Source of the DNA: Hyphomicrobiales bacterium
Lineage (GTDB): Bacteria > Pseudomonadota > Alphaproteobacteria > Rhizobiales > Rhizobiaceae
NCBI GenBank assembly: GCA_900473175.1
Contig: UCKM01000016.1
Coordinates: forward strand, 31,598 to 95,597
DNA length: 64,000 bases
Direction: 5' to 3'
The stretch's first letter is position 1. Each line of letters starts with the position of its first letter. A model generated the notes under the pieces. The model did no database searches, had not been told where the DNA came from, and saw only the letters and a list, made by a program, of their open reading frames with translations. A program made the position numbers and the translations under genes. Positions 53,564 to 62,578 of this stretch are shown one piece after another.

Positions 53564-54570
53564 TTCCGTGACCCGCCGATCCGCCTGACCACGAGATAGA
53601 CAACGGCCGAGATCGCGAGCGCCACGAATGCAACGATCCAGAAGCCATGGACGCTGCCTGCGAGGGGCAATCCACCGGTATTCATGCCGAAAAGACCGCT
53701 GATGACCGTGCTCGGCAGCAGTACGGCTGTCATGACAGAAAGGACATAAAGAAACTGATTGGACTGGTCCGTCAATTTCGCCATGAGCTCGTCCTGCAAC
53801 AGCCGCGCCCGCTGTTGCAGCTGGTCTCCCTCCGCATGCAGGGTTTCGGCGCGCCGTGACAGCCCTTCAATCAGGTCGTCCAGATCTTCCGGCAGGGCAC
53901 GGCGATCAGCGTGATCGATGTGGCGAAACAGGCTCGTCGCGGCAGTCAGGTAGCGGTGAAACACGACGATCTGGCGCCTGACGGGCACCAGGCGTTCCCG
54001 TTCGCCCTGCCAGCTATCACCGACGATATGATCCTCGATTGAATCCAGCGTTTCCGACAGCTTGGCGATCTCGGCCTTGAGGAGTTCGAGGAAGCGGCGA
54101 AAAATGGCATTGAACAAGGCGATTGGAGCTACCGGTCTTATCTTGCCGCGTCCGATCGACTGGCGCACATCATCGACCGACTGGAGCGGATGGCGGCGGC
54201 CACTGATGAACACCCGGTCAGAAAAGGCAAAGCGGAAATAGCCGAGCTCGCGGGGATCGCCATAGTGCTCGTGCTGAAGGTCCGGCAATTCACCGAAGAG
54301 CCAGCCATCTTCATAAGATATCTGGCATTGGTCACCGGAAGTTAGAAACGCTTCGCGCACCATTTCCGGCAGGCTCTCGTCGGTCTCGAGACTGCGCCGC
54401 GCCCGCGCGTCGGCGAGGGCGTAGCTCTTCCACATCCAGGCCGCGTCCGACGGTAGAACGTCCTGTTGCAATAACTGGCCGTCGGCATCAAAACGGTGGG
54501 TTATGACGAAATCGCCATCCTGAGGCTTCTTGAAATTCGGCAAGGGATCGGAGGTCGGATTGTCCACCAT
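53560..54570 (-). CDS. zntB: CorA/ZntB-family metal transporter
   Basis: The 336-residue protein has a long cytoplasmic N-domain with coiled-coil helices (ELLKAEIAKLSETLDSIEDH, LQQRARLLQDELMAKL) and two C-terminal membrane helices. The first is followed by the selectivity motif GMN (STVISGLFGMNTGGLPLAGS). The N-domain pattern fits ZntB, which carries zinc, more than CorA. It acts as an inner-membrane pentamer. The LOG-family gene starts upstream on the same strand. Confidence 0.92.
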   Translation of the reverse strand: MVDNPTSDPLPNFKKPQDGDFVITHRFDADGQLLQQDVLPSDAAWMWKSYALADARARRSLETDESLPEMVREAFLTSGDQCQISYEDGWLFGELPDLQHEHYGDPRELGYFRFAFSDRVFISGRRHPLQSVDDVRQSIGRGKIRPVAPIALFNAIFRRFLELLKAEIAKLSETLDSIEDHIVGDSWQGERERLVPVRRQIVVFHRYLTAATSLFRHIDHADRRALPEDLDDLIEGLSRRAETLHAEGDQLQQRARLLQDELMAKLTDQSNQFLYVLSVMTAVLLPSTVISGLFGMNTGGLPLAGSVHGFWIVAFVALAISAVVYLVVRRIGGSRN

Positions 54571-54586
54571 GAGTCCCTTCTGGTCT

Positions 54587-55192
54587 CTACAGCCGTTCGA
54601 TTATCGATTCGTCCCCGTCCCGATCGCCCTTCGATGCGGCATTCAGAATTGCAGGCACGATATCTTCCGGCTTTTCTACCACAAGCGGATTGACCAAATG
54701 TGACGTATGGACAAACCCTTCGGCCTTCATGTGATCGATGAGAGCCAGCATGGGATTCCAGAATCCGTTGATGTTGGCAAAAACCATAGGCTTGCGGTGA
54801 CGGCCGAGCTGAGCCCACGTCATGATCTCCACGATCTCTTCGACCGTTCCGATACCGCCGGGCAGGGTGACGAATGCATCCGAGCGCTCAAACATCTTGT
54901 GTTTGCGCTCGTGCATGTCTTCAGTCACGATCAGCTCCGAAAGCTGGCCGAGCGCGTGTTCCGTCGCTTCCTTGTTCATCAGGAACTTCGGAATTATTCC
55001 TGTCACGCGGCCACCGGCTGACATGACGCCATCGGCGACCGCGCCCATGATGCCCTTGGTGCCGCCGCCATAGATCAGCTCAAGCCCATGTTCCGCAATC
55101 GACCTTCCGAGAAGTTTGCCGCTCTGCTTGTAGATCGGCTCGCGCCCCGGAGACGAGCCGCAATAGACACAAATGGATCGAATCTTGCTCAT
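54587..55192 (-). CDS. LOG-family (TIGR00730) protein
   Basis: The start at ATG 55192 gives MSKIRSICVYCGSSPGREPI and 201 residues; the longer frame is leader. Motifs are ELIYGGGTKGIMGAVADGV and the signature DAFVTLPGGIGTVEEIVEI. Family members are cytokinin-nucleotide phosphoribohydrolases or pyrimidine/purine nucleotide 5'-monophosphate nucleosidases. In a plant-associated bacterium it could release cytokinin bases. It precedes the zntB-like gene by 16 bases. Confidence 0.93.
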   Translation of the reverse strand: MSKIRSICVYCGSSPGREPIYKQSGKLLGRSIAEHGLELIYGGGTKGIMGAVADGVMSAGGRVTGIIPKFLMNKEATEHALGQLSELIVTEDMHERKHKMFERSDAFVTLPGGIGTVEEIVEIMTWAQLGRHRKPMVFANINGFWNPMLALIDHMKAEGFVHTSHLVNPLVVEKPEDIVPAILNAASKGDRDGDESIIERL

Positions 55193-55369
55193 TTGACGAG
55201 TGGTGCCCCGTGTACCTTCAAACGTCAAGGAGGTAGAAATGCGACAAAAGTTTCCTACCCCCGATTTGTTCTTGATAAGTCTAAAGAATAGGCCTGAATC
55301 TAAAGGGTTTTCTTGTAGCATCGTGCAAAAGGCGCTAGACCAAAAAGAGAACAATAGGATTGGGGAACG

Positions 55370-56641
55370 ATGTTCGAGAATAAATTTGCGGTTTTGGGTC
55401 TGGGCACCGTCGTAGCTGTCGGGCTCGTCGCCGCCGTTGTAGGTCTTTTGCCGAGTAACCAGACTTCGGAAAAACCGGTAGCGCCGGTAAATGGTACTGC
55501 ACAGACGCAGCAGCAGGCAGTGCCTGCACCAAATCCGGCGCCGCAGCAGCAGGCATCCACGGAACCAGCGCCTGCGCCAGCTGTGAATGCTCCCGCTGCC
55601 CAGGTCGAACCCGCTGAGCCACCAAGCGATGCCGTCACCTCAACGGGCGTGCCGACATTCGATATCTTGCGGGTTGAGCCCTCGGGTTCGATTGTCGTGG
55701 CCGGCAAGGCCGCCAAGAACGCCACGGTCGATCTGCTGTCCCGCTCGACAATCATAGGTTCGACGAAATCGACTGACACGGGTGATTTTGTCATCGCTTT
55801 GGATAATCCGCTGAAGCCCGGTGATTATCAGCTCGTCTTGCGTTCGACGACGCCCGACGGCACCGCAATGACATCGCTCGAGACGGCAATCGTTTCCATT
55901 CCCGAAACAAAATCAGGGCAGGTGCTTGCGCTTGTCGAACAATCGGGTCAGCCGAGCCGCATGATCACGACGCCACAGGCAACCGGCACGACGGCACCGG
56001 ATGCGAGCCAGACAGCGAACGCGGCTGCGCCCACGGGCGACAAGCCTGTTGCTGCACCTGCCGAGAAAGCGCTTATCGCCGTCGAGGCCGTGGAGATCGA
56101 GGGCAACAAGATCTTTATCGCCGGCACGTCCGAGCCGGGTTCGACGGTCAAGCTCTTTGCCAATGACGATCTGCTCGGATCGACAAAGACGGCTCCCAAT
56201 GGCCGCTTCCTCTTGCAGACCGTGCAGGAACTCGCTGTGGGCGACTATATCATCCGCGGGGAAATGATGGGCAGGGACGGCATAACCGTCATTGCCCGAG
56301 CCGCCGTGCCGTTCAAGCGTGAAGCCGGAGAACGTGTCGCCGCTGTCGCGCCAGACGCTGCGCCGTCGACCGACGGAACTGATAGTTCCACGGGCGCGGT
56401 CACGCCGCGCGTAGGCGTGCAGGCACAGGAAAATGCAGAATCACCACTGAAGAACGTCGACGGCTCGGTCATTATTCGCCGCGGCGACAATCTCTGGCGA
56501 ATCTCCCGTCGCACATACGGCGCAGGGATGCGCTATACGACGATCTATCTGGCGAACAAGGAACAGATCAATAATCCGAACAAGATCTTTCCGGGACAGG
56601 TCTTCACCCTGCCTGACAAGGACAAAACCACAGTCGAATAG
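55370..56641 (+). CDS. LysM peptidoglycan-binding protein with Ig-like repeats
   Basis: The 423-residue product has an N-terminal membrane anchor (FAVLGLGTVVAVGLVAAVVG), a Pro/Gln/Ala-rich linker (about 30-90), and two Ig-like or bacterial surface domains (about 95-180 and 230-315), each with a G-x-T.. pattern (VVAGKAAKNATVDLLSRSTI; IAGTSEPGSTVKLFANDDLL). A C-terminal LysM domain follows (IIRRGDNLWRISRRTYGAGM, then NPNKIFPGQVFTLP). It is anchored in the inner membrane and binds peptidoglycan. Two similar repeats suggest internal duplication. Confidence 0.88.
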   Translation: MFENKFAVLGLGTVVAVGLVAAVVGLLPSNQTSEKPVAPVNGTAQTQQQAVPAPNPAPQQQASTEPAPAPAVNAPAAQVEPAEPPSDAVTSTGVPTFDILRVEPSGSIVVAGKAAKNATVDLLSRSTIIGSTKSTDTGDFVIALDNPLKPGDYQLVLRSTTPDGTAMTSLETAIVSIPETKSGQVLALVEQSGQPSRMITTPQATGTTAPDASQTANAAAPTGDKPVAAPAEKALIAVEAVEIEGNKIFIAGTSEPGSTVKLFANDDLLGSTKTAPNGRFLLQTVQELAVGDYIIRGEMMGRDGITVIARAAVPFKREAGERVAAVAPDAAPSTDGTDSSTGAVTPRVGVQAQENAESPLKNVDGSVIIRRGDNLWRISRRTYGAGMRYTTIYLANKEQINNPNKIFPGQVFTLPDKDKTTVE

Positions 56642-56713
56642 AATGGGCTTGCTCATTGGGATGATCCTTCAGGAGAATCCGTTTTTGCATATTTCCTTGC
56701 AAAGGAAAAATAT

Positions 56714-56729
56714 ATCGTTTATCGACGAT
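56714..56729. promoter_or_regulatory. Inverted repeat upstream of the ArsR gene
   Basis: ATCGT (56714-56718) and ACGAT (56725-56729) flank six bases, directly before the arsR-type start at 56735. Another imperfect repeat (ATTTCC / GGAAAAAT) lies just upstream at about 56691-56711. Either may be the operator for the ArsR-type regulator. Confidence 0.35.
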
Positions 56730-56734
56730 GGACG

Positions 56735-57106
56735 ATGAAATGCAGCAATCGATTTGAACGTTCTCCATCGGATGCGGAAACGGCGCGCATGCTTGCCGCG
56801 CTCGCTCACCCGGCGCGGCTGCGTATTGTCCGGCAACTGGCATGTCTTGATACGTCGTGCTGCAAGGACATTGTGGCGCAGCTTGATCTGGCACAATCGA
56901 CCGTATCACAGCACCTCAAAGTTCTTGTCGATGCAGGGCTCATCCGCCTGAAGCCGTCGGGCCAAAGCTCGCGCTACAGCATTAATCCGGACGCTTTCGC
57001 CAATGTCGCGCTGTTCGTCAGCGATATGGCCAATATGTGCTGTCCACCAGATACAATCGTCCAGGACGCGGCGTTGCCGCTGTCCGCCGATGCCCGCAAG
57101 GAATAA
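56735..57106 (+). CDS. ArsR-family transcriptional regulator
   Basis: A 123-residue winged-helix protein with the ArsR pattern LAALAHPARLRIVRQLACLD, then the recognition helix region LDLAQSTVSQHLKVLVDAGL and IRLKPSGQSSRYSI. Cys residues in CLDTSCCKDI and a C-terminal NMCCPPD could bind a metal or respond to thiol oxidation. It ends three bases before the start of the ABC exporter, so it probably represses that operon. Confidence 0.93.
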   Translation: MKCSNRFERSPSDAETARMLAALAHPARLRIVRQLACLDTSCCKDIVAQLDLAQSTVSQHLKVLVDAGLIRLKPSGQSSRYSINPDAFANVALFVSDMANMCCPPDTIVQDAALPLSADARKE

Positions 57107-57108
57107 TC

Positions 57109-58995
57109 GTGGCCAACAAGACTGTCTCAGCCGAATCTGGAAAAACGCTCCAGACCATCCGTAATCTCTGGCCCTATATGTGGCCGATGGAGCGCCCTGA
57201 TCTGCGCATGCGGGTTGTCTGGGCGTCCGTGTACCTGGTCATCTCCAAGGTCGTCTTGATCCTCGTTCCATATTTCTTCAAATGGGCAACCAATGCGCTC
57301 AACGGCAAATTCGAGCCGTCCGATCTGGTGCCGGCGCTTCTCGTCGGACCGCTGATGCTGGTCGCCGCCTATAATCTGGCGCGCATTATCCAGGCCGGAC
57401 TGAACCAGCTGCGCGACGCGCTGTTTGCAAGCGTCGGCCAATATGCCGTGCGAAAGCTTGCGTACAGGACCTTTGTTCATATGCATGATCTGTCGCTGCG
57501 CTTTCATGTGGAGCGGCGCACCGGCGGCCTTTCCCGCATTATCGAACGCGGCACCAAGGGCATCGAAACGATTGTCCGTTTCACGATATTGAACACGGCC
57601 CCGACCATCCTCGAATTCCTGATGACGGCGGTCATTTTCGCGTTCACCTATGGACTTTCCTACCTGGCTGTCGTGGTGGCGACGGTGTGGCTCTATACCT
57701 GGTTCACAGTTCGTGCCAGCGATTGGCGCATCGGCATTCGCCGTGACATGAATGCATCCGATACCGACGCCAACTCCAAGGCCATCGACTCGCTCCTCAA
57801 CTTCGAGACCGTCAAGTATTTTGGCAATGAGACAATGGAAGCCAAGCGCTTCGATGCAGCGATGGCACGCTATGAAGTTTCTGCGACGCGGATCTGGACC
57901 TCGCTCGGCTGGTTGAACTTCGGCCAGGCGGTTATTTTCGGCGCGGGCATGGCCGTCATGATGATCATGTCGGGCAGGGAAGTGCTGGCCGGCACGCAAA
58001 CGCTTGGCGACTTTGTTTTCATCAACGCCATGCTGATGCAGCTTTCGATCCCGCTCAACTTCATCGGCTTCATCTATCGCGAGGTGCGGCAGGGTCTGAC
58101 CGATATCGAACAGATGTTCGACTTGCTGGATGTTGAACAGGAGGTTCAGGACAAACCGGATGCCAAGCCGCTGAAGATCGAACACGGCGCTGTGCATTTC
58201 GACAATGTGCACTTCGCTTATGATGCGAAGCGGCCGATCCTCAAGGGCGTCAGCTTCGATGTGCCTGCAGGCAAGACGGTCGCTATCGTTGGCCCATCGG
58301 GTGCGGGCAAGTCGACCTTGTCACGGCTGCTCTTTCGCTTTTATGACATCCAGTCCGGCTCGATCAGCATTGACGGTCAGGACATTCGCGATGTGGCGCA
58401 GGAGAGTTTGCGCTCGGCAATCGGCATGGTGCCGCAGGATACCGTGCTTTTCAACGACACCATCGCTTACAACATCCGCTACGGCCGCATCGAGGCCAGT
58501 GACCAGGAGATGCGCAATGCGGCCGAGCTCGCCCAGATCGGGCCGTTCATCCAAACCCTGCCCGAGGGTTACAGTGCCATGGTCGGCGAACGCGGGCTCA
58601 AACTCTCCGGCGGGGAAAAGCAGCGCGTGGCGATCGCCCGAACCATTCTGAAGGCTCCGCCCATCCTCATCCTGGATGAGGCTACATCAGCGCTCGACAG
58701 TGCAACGGAACATGAAATCCAGTCGGCGCTTGATCTGGTAAGCCGCAATCGCACGACGCTGGTCATTGCGCATCGCCTGTCTACGATCATTGGCGCGGAC
58801 GAAATCATCGTCCTCAAGGACGGGATCATCGCTGAGCGCGGAACGCATCTGCAGCTCTTGGCGCGAAACGGTCTTTATGCGTCCATGTGGAATCGCCAGC
58901 GCGAGGCCACGGAGGCCGAAGAACGCCTGCGCCGGGTGCGCGAGGAAGATGATCTCGGCATTGTCGTGCGCGGCAAGCCGGCCCTGCCGGCATAG
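57109..58995 (+). CDS. Atm1-type ABC exporter (fused membrane and ATP-binding domains)
   Basis: GTG 57109 follows AAGGA at seven bases. The 628-residue half-transporter has six membrane helices (about 30-330), then an ATPase domain: Walker A VGPSGAGKSTLSRLLF, Q-loop MVPQDTVLF, signature LSGGEKQRVAIARTIL, Walker B ILILDEATSALD and the H-loop VIAHRLST. The membrane part (NALNGKFEPSDLVPALL; SKAIDSLLNFETVKYFGNET) fits the Atm1/HMT1 group, which exports glutathione-linked metals or sulfur species. The ArsR gene is upstream in the same operon. Confidence 0.94.
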   Translation: MANKTVSAESGKTLQTIRNLWPYMWPMERPDLRMRVVWASVYLVISKVVLILVPYFFKWATNALNGKFEPSDLVPALLVGPLMLVAAYNLARIIQAGLNQLRDALFASVGQYAVRKLAYRTFVHMHDLSLRFHVERRTGGLSRIIERGTKGIETIVRFTILNTAPTILEFLMTAVIFAFTYGLSYLAVVVATVWLYTWFTVRASDWRIGIRRDMNASDTDANSKAIDSLLNFETVKYFGNETMEAKRFDAAMARYEVSATRIWTSLGWLNFGQAVIFGAGMAVMMIMSGREVLAGTQTLGDFVFINAMLMQLSIPLNFIGFIYREVRQGLTDIEQMFDLLDVEQEVQDKPDAKPLKIEHGAVHFDNVHFAYDAKRPILKGVSFDVPAGKTVAIVGPSGAGKSTLSRLLFRFYDIQSGSISIDGQDIRDVAQESLRSAIGMVPQDTVLFNDTIAYNIRYGRIEASDQEMRNAAELAQIGPFIQTLPEGYSAMVGERGLKLSGGEKQRVAIARTILKAPPILILDEATSALDSATEHEIQSALDLVSRNRTTLVIAHRLSTIIGADEIIVLKDGIIAERGTHLQLLARNGLYASMWNRQREATEAEERLRRVREEDDLGIVVRGKPALPA

Positions 58996-59128
58996 ACGCG
59001 GATCGTGGACGGCCTGTGTCAAGGGTTTGCTCCCGCTTCAAATCTCCGATAAGTAACGCGCGAAACCCCTTGGAGCGCTTGCCGTTTCATGGAACATGAT
59101 GCGCCGGCACAGTCAGGAACAAAAACGA

Positions 59129-59827
59129 ATGAGCCTTGTCGATTCCATCCGCAACACCCTGGTGCCGATCCATCGGGAAGGCTATCCATTCATCGCTGGT
59201 TTTGCCGGGGCGACCGTTATCCTCGGTTATTTCTGGGAACCGCTGTTCTGGATCGGTGTCATTCTTACGGCTTGGTGCATCTACTTTTACCGCGACCCGC
59301 AGCGCGTAACGCCCATCGATGACAAATTGGTCATCAGTCCGGCCGACGGGATCGTATCGGCCGTTGGACCAGCCGTACCACCGCGTGAACTTGGGCTGGG
59401 CGAGAAGGAAATGACCCGGATTTCCGTGTTCATGAACGTCTTCTCCTGCCACATCAACCGCGCTCCGGTGCGTGGCCGCATCAAGACAATCGTGCACAAG
59501 CCCGGCAAGTTCCTGAACGCCGAACTCGATAAGGCGAGCGCCGAGAACGAGCGCAACAGCCTCCTGATCGACAGCCCGAACGGCGAGGTCGCCGTCGTCC
59601 AGATCGCTGGTCTTGTTGCGCGCCGCATCGTCTGCTGGGCCGACGAGAACAACGCTATTTCCATCGGCGAGCGTTTCGGCCTGATCCGCTTTGGCTCGCG
59701 CGTTGATGTCTACCTGCCGGAGGGCTTTACCCCGCGGGTGGCGATTGGCCAGATTGCCGTCGGCGGTGAATCGGTGATTGCCGAGTTCGGCGGTGCAGCC
59801 AGCGCGCCGCTCGTGCGGATCAATTGA
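59129..59827 (+). CDS. psd: Phosphatidylserine decarboxylase
   Basis: From ATG 59129 ([20 protein letters not shown]) the proenzyme is 232 residues, the short rhizobial type. The cleavage site that makes the pyruvoyl group is in [14 protein letters not shown] (Gly-Ser). The segments [19 protein letters not shown] and [17 protein letters not shown] are conserved. It makes phosphatidylethanolamine. pssA follows after 10 bases, so both steps are in one operon. Confidence 0.96.
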   Translation: MSLVDSIRNTLVPIHREGYPFIAGFAGATVILGYFWEPLFWIGVILTAWCIYFYRDPQRVTPIDDKLVISPADGIVSAVGPAVPPRELGLGEKEMTRISVFMNVFSCHINRAPVRGRIKTIVHKPGKFLNAELDKASAENERNSLLIDSPNGEVAVVQIAGLVARRIVCWADENNAISIGERFGLIRFGSRVDVYLPEGFTPRVAIGQIAVGGESVIAEFGGAASAPLVRIN

Positions 59828-59837
59828 GGCGGACCTG

Positions 59838-60677
59838 ATGAGCGAACCGGAAACCGATCCGCTTTTTTACGAAAAAACGCGGACTGTCGAGCCGAGGGGA
59901 ACGCGTATTCCCTTGCGCTATCTTGTACCCAACGTCATCACAGTACTGGCGATTTGCGCCGGCCTGACTGGCATTCGCCTCGCCTTCGAGAACCGGTTCG
60001 AGCTCGCGGTCGCCATGGTGCTTCTTGCCGCCTTCCTCGATGGTATCGATGGGCGCATTGCCCGTATGATGAAGGGCTCGAGCAATTTCGGCGCGCAGAT
60101 GGATTCGCTCGCCGATATCGTCAATTTCGGTGTCGCGCCCGCTCTGGTTCTCTACGCTTACATGCTCGACCAGGCGCGATCCTTCGGCTGGATCGCCGCG
60201 CTCCTTTATTGCATCGCCTGCTGCCTGCGTCTCGCGCGCTTCAATGTGATGCTTGATGCGGTTGGCCAGCCAACCTGGCAGAAGAACTTCTTCACCGGCG
60301 TTCCGGCGCCTGCTGGTGCCATGCTGGTCATGCTCCCGGTCTATCTCGGCTTTCTTGGCCTCGCCCCGACGCGAGCGCTCGCCTTTGGCGCTGCGGCCTA
60401 CACGGTGATTGTTGCCAGCCTCATGATCAGCCGACTGCCGGTCTATAGCGGAAAGGCAGCCGGCACCAAGCTGCGCTCCGACTGGGTGATGCCGACCTTC
60501 CTTTTCATCGTCGTCTACGTCGCGTTCCTGATGAGCTATACGTGGCAGACCCTGACCCTGACGACGATCGCCTTCTTCATCAGCTTGCCGTTCAGCACGC
60601 GTGCGTGGAAGCGTTTCGAAGCGGCGGATGCCACCGCCGCCTCTGTCGAGAAGGATGGTTCAGAAGCCGCATCGTGA
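59838..60677 (+). CDS. pssA: CDP-diacylglycerol-serine O-phosphatidyltransferase
   Basis: I start at ATG 59838 (MSEPETDPLFYEKTRTVEPR). The 279-residue membrane protein has the CDP-alcohol phosphotransferase motif: FLDGIDGRIARMMKGSSNFG, continuing with AQMDSLADIVNFG. Several membrane helices follow. It makes phosphatidylserine from CDP-diacylglycerol and serine, the substrate of Psd. This is type II PssA, as expected in rhizobia. Confidence 0.96.
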   Translation: MSEPETDPLFYEKTRTVEPRGTRIPLRYLVPNVITVLAICAGLTGIRLAFENRFELAVAMVLLAAFLDGIDGRIARMMKGSSNFGAQMDSLADIVNFGVAPALVLYAYMLDQARSFGWIAALLYCIACCLRLARFNVMLDAVGQPTWQKNFFTGVPAPAGAMLVMLPVYLGFLGLAPTRALAFGAAAYTVIVASLMISRLPVYSGKAAGTKLRSDWVMPTFLFIVVYVAFLMSYTWQTLTLTTIAFFISLPFSTRAWKRFEAADATAASVEKDGSEAAS

Positions 60678-60697
60678 CGCCGGAAACGAATCCGCTG

Positions 60698-61690
60698 TCA
60701 CGGATTGGCCTCGACCAGATGTTTGCGGAAGAAGGTGAGGATTTCTGCGTTGAATTGTTTGTGAAAAGCGGCCCGGTCGAAGCCCGTTTTATCCGTGCAA
60801 AGCTCAGGTTCATCCTCAGCGGTAAGTGCCGCAAATTCCGGAGTGCACGGCGGGAGGAAATCGAAATGGCCGGAATTGGCAACGACGCGAAAATCGGCCT
60901 TGACGGGAAGGTTCTGGACGATCAGTCCCGCGTCCGCGGGTGATACGCCGTCCCCGCCGCGTTCCGACGCCCAATACTGTAGCGGCACGGATACATTGCT
61001 CAATCCCGCGTGGGTAAAGAGCGGCCCCCCGGGGGCGTCTGCAATGATGGCAGCTTTGATCCTTGCATCGTGAGACGTCGGAGCGATTGGACCGGACCGG
61101 ATCTGTTCGCAAAACCGGTTTCCGGGATAAACCGGACAATTTTGGAGCAGACGCGTCCAATCGGGATTTGCGCCAATCAGATCAAGACCGGTGAAAGCAC
61201 CCCTTGAAAACCCGAAAAAGCCAAGGCGTGCAGCGTCGATTCTCGCGCCATCCCGCCAGTTGTACAATATGAAATCGATCAACCGGGATATATCCATCGG
61301 TCGTTGCACCATGGAGGCGATATCGCCGGGGTTTCTCACCTTGGATTGGCCACTGTCCAAGGGGTGATTGATAGCGGCAACGATGAAGCCTTGGTCAGTC
61401 AGCAGTTCGGCAAGTGTGTGAAAATTGCCAAAGGTGCCACCCGCACCATGCGAGATGACGATGAGCGGGTGTTTGACCCCGATGATCGCGCAGTCCTGCA
61501 CGGCGTTCACATCGAAAGAGGCAATCTTTATGTTCGTTGGCGTAGCGGCGCAGGGATACCAGACGGCGCCGGTGAGTGCCGGTCCATGACTGTCTTGGGG
61601 CACTTGGATAATCTGTAAACCCGCAGCATGGCCGGGGAGGATGCTCAAGCCAAGAAACGCAACTACGGCTGAGAATTTAAGTATTTTCAT
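60698..61690 (-). CDS. Secreted alpha/beta hydrolase (PAF-acetylhydrolase/dienelactone-like)
   Basis: AGGAG precedes ATG 61690. The 330-residue product has a signal peptide (KILKFSAVVAFLGLSILPGHA), then an alpha/beta hydrolase fold: LIVISHGAGGTFGNFHTLAE (oxyanion region), the nucleophile elbow GFFGFSRGAFTGLDL, and a catalytic His in ANSGHFDFLPPC. Four Cys in the mature protein may form disulfides. Esterase or lipase activity in the periplasm is inferred. It lies 37 bases downstream of the other secreted gene, in one transcript. Confidence 0.88.
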   Translation of the reverse strand: MKILKFSAVVAFLGLSILPGHAAGLQIIQVPQDSHGPALTGAVWYPCAATPTNIKIASFDVNAVQDCAIIGVKHPLIVISHGAGGTFGNFHTLAELLTDQGFIVAAINHPLDSGQSKVRNPGDIASMVQRPMDISRLIDFILYNWRDGARIDAARLGFFGFSRGAFTGLDLIGANPDWTRLLQNCPVYPGNRFCEQIRSGPIAPTSHDARIKAAIIADAPGGPLFTHAGLSNVSVPLQYWASERGGDGVSPADAGLIVQNLPVKADFRVVANSGHFDFLPPCTPEFAALTAEDEPELCTDKTGFDRAAFHKQFNAEILTFFRKHLVEANP

Positions 61691-61727
61691 GCAAATGCTC
61701 CTTGTTGGATAAACTTGAGATGGGTTT

Positions 61728-62435
61728 TCATCGGATCGTGGCGCGGACAAACGCGCCTCTGATGTCGAGGGATGGCTTCGCACCAGGGGTGTTGTGGCGC
61801 TTGCTGTCGATGAACGAGGCCATGGCGTTGACCGTGTAGCTGATCGGCGTATCGGCGCCGAAGCTGAAGTAAGCATCGAGCGCATTGGAATTCAGCCGGA
61901 TCGTTTCGTCCTGGTTGGAGCGCTCGTATCGCACGTCGGTCTTTATGGCATTGCCCGAGACGTCAAGGCCCGAGGCATATCCTTCCAGCGAGACGTCGGC
62001 GGCATTGCTGGAGATGTGGATCGCGCCGAAGTCGCCAGTCAGCTTTGCAAGAAGGGCGTTCTGCCTGATACCGATATTGGTATTCTTCGGCACGTTGGCG
62101 CGAATGCTGACCTCGCATTCGGAATTGCTGAGCCAAGGGGTGCTGGCGACGCTTATGGAGAGTGTCCGGTCCACCAAATTCATCGTCGTCCCGCTCTCGC
62201 ATGAGCCGGAGAACCAGCTGGAATACCAGCGTGAAAACCAACCCGTTGCGATGCTGTTCGTTGTTGCTGAAAAAGGTTCGGTATCCTTGGTGGAGAGTTC
62301 CAGACGGCTTGCGTCGCCGGTTATCTCGACAGCGGTGATATTGTTAGCGTTGAGAGATGTCGTGTTCTCCGCATGGGCGGCAACAGGCGTCATCGTGGAG
62401 AACAGGAGAAGAATGGAAACGTAAAGGCTCAGCAT
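61728..62435 (-). CDS. Secreted DUF4097-like beta-helix protein
   Basis: The ribosome site is AAGGAG. The 235-residue product has a signal peptide (SLYVSILLLFSTMTPVAAHA), then a repetitive beta-structure with Asn- and Ser-rich turns (LNANNITAVEITGDASRLEL; IGIRQNALLAKLTGDFGAIH; VSLEGYASGLDVSGNAIKTD), as in DUF4097/DUF2807 putative adhesins. Two Cys (GSCESG and SECEV) may pair. The function is unknown. It is the first gene of a two-gene unit divergent from an AraC-type regulator. Confidence 0.8.
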   Translation of the reverse strand: MLSLYVSILLLFSTMTPVAAHAENTTSLNANNITAVEITGDASRLELSTKDTEPFSATTNSIATGWFSRWYSSWFSGSCESGTTMNLVDRTLSISVASTPWLSNSECEVSIRANVPKNTNIGIRQNALLAKLTGDFGAIHISSNAADVSLEGYASGLDVSGNAIKTDVRYERSNQDETIRLNSNALDAYFSFGADTPISYTVNAMASFIDSKRHNTPGAKPSLDIRGAFVRATIR

Positions 62436-62501
62436 GGTGGCTCCTTGCGTATTGTGCTGCCTTTCGGCACCTATCAGGGAAGCTCGTATGCCGGGTCATT
62501 T

Positions 62502-62525
62502 CGACCTTGATCGCATTTCAGGTCG
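62502..62525. promoter_or_regulatory. Inverted repeat in the divergent promoter region
   Basis: CGACCT (62502-62507) and AGGTCG (62520-62525) flank 12 bases. AGGTCA recurs near 62545. A second imperfect repeat overlaps (GATCGCATTTC / GAAACGCAATC). This is the only intergenic space between the secreted pair and the AraC-type gene, so an operator is plausible. Confidence 0.4.
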
Positions 62526-62578
62526 TCCCGAAACGCAATCGAGGTCATAATGGCTCTCGTTGATCACCGGGGTCGCCC

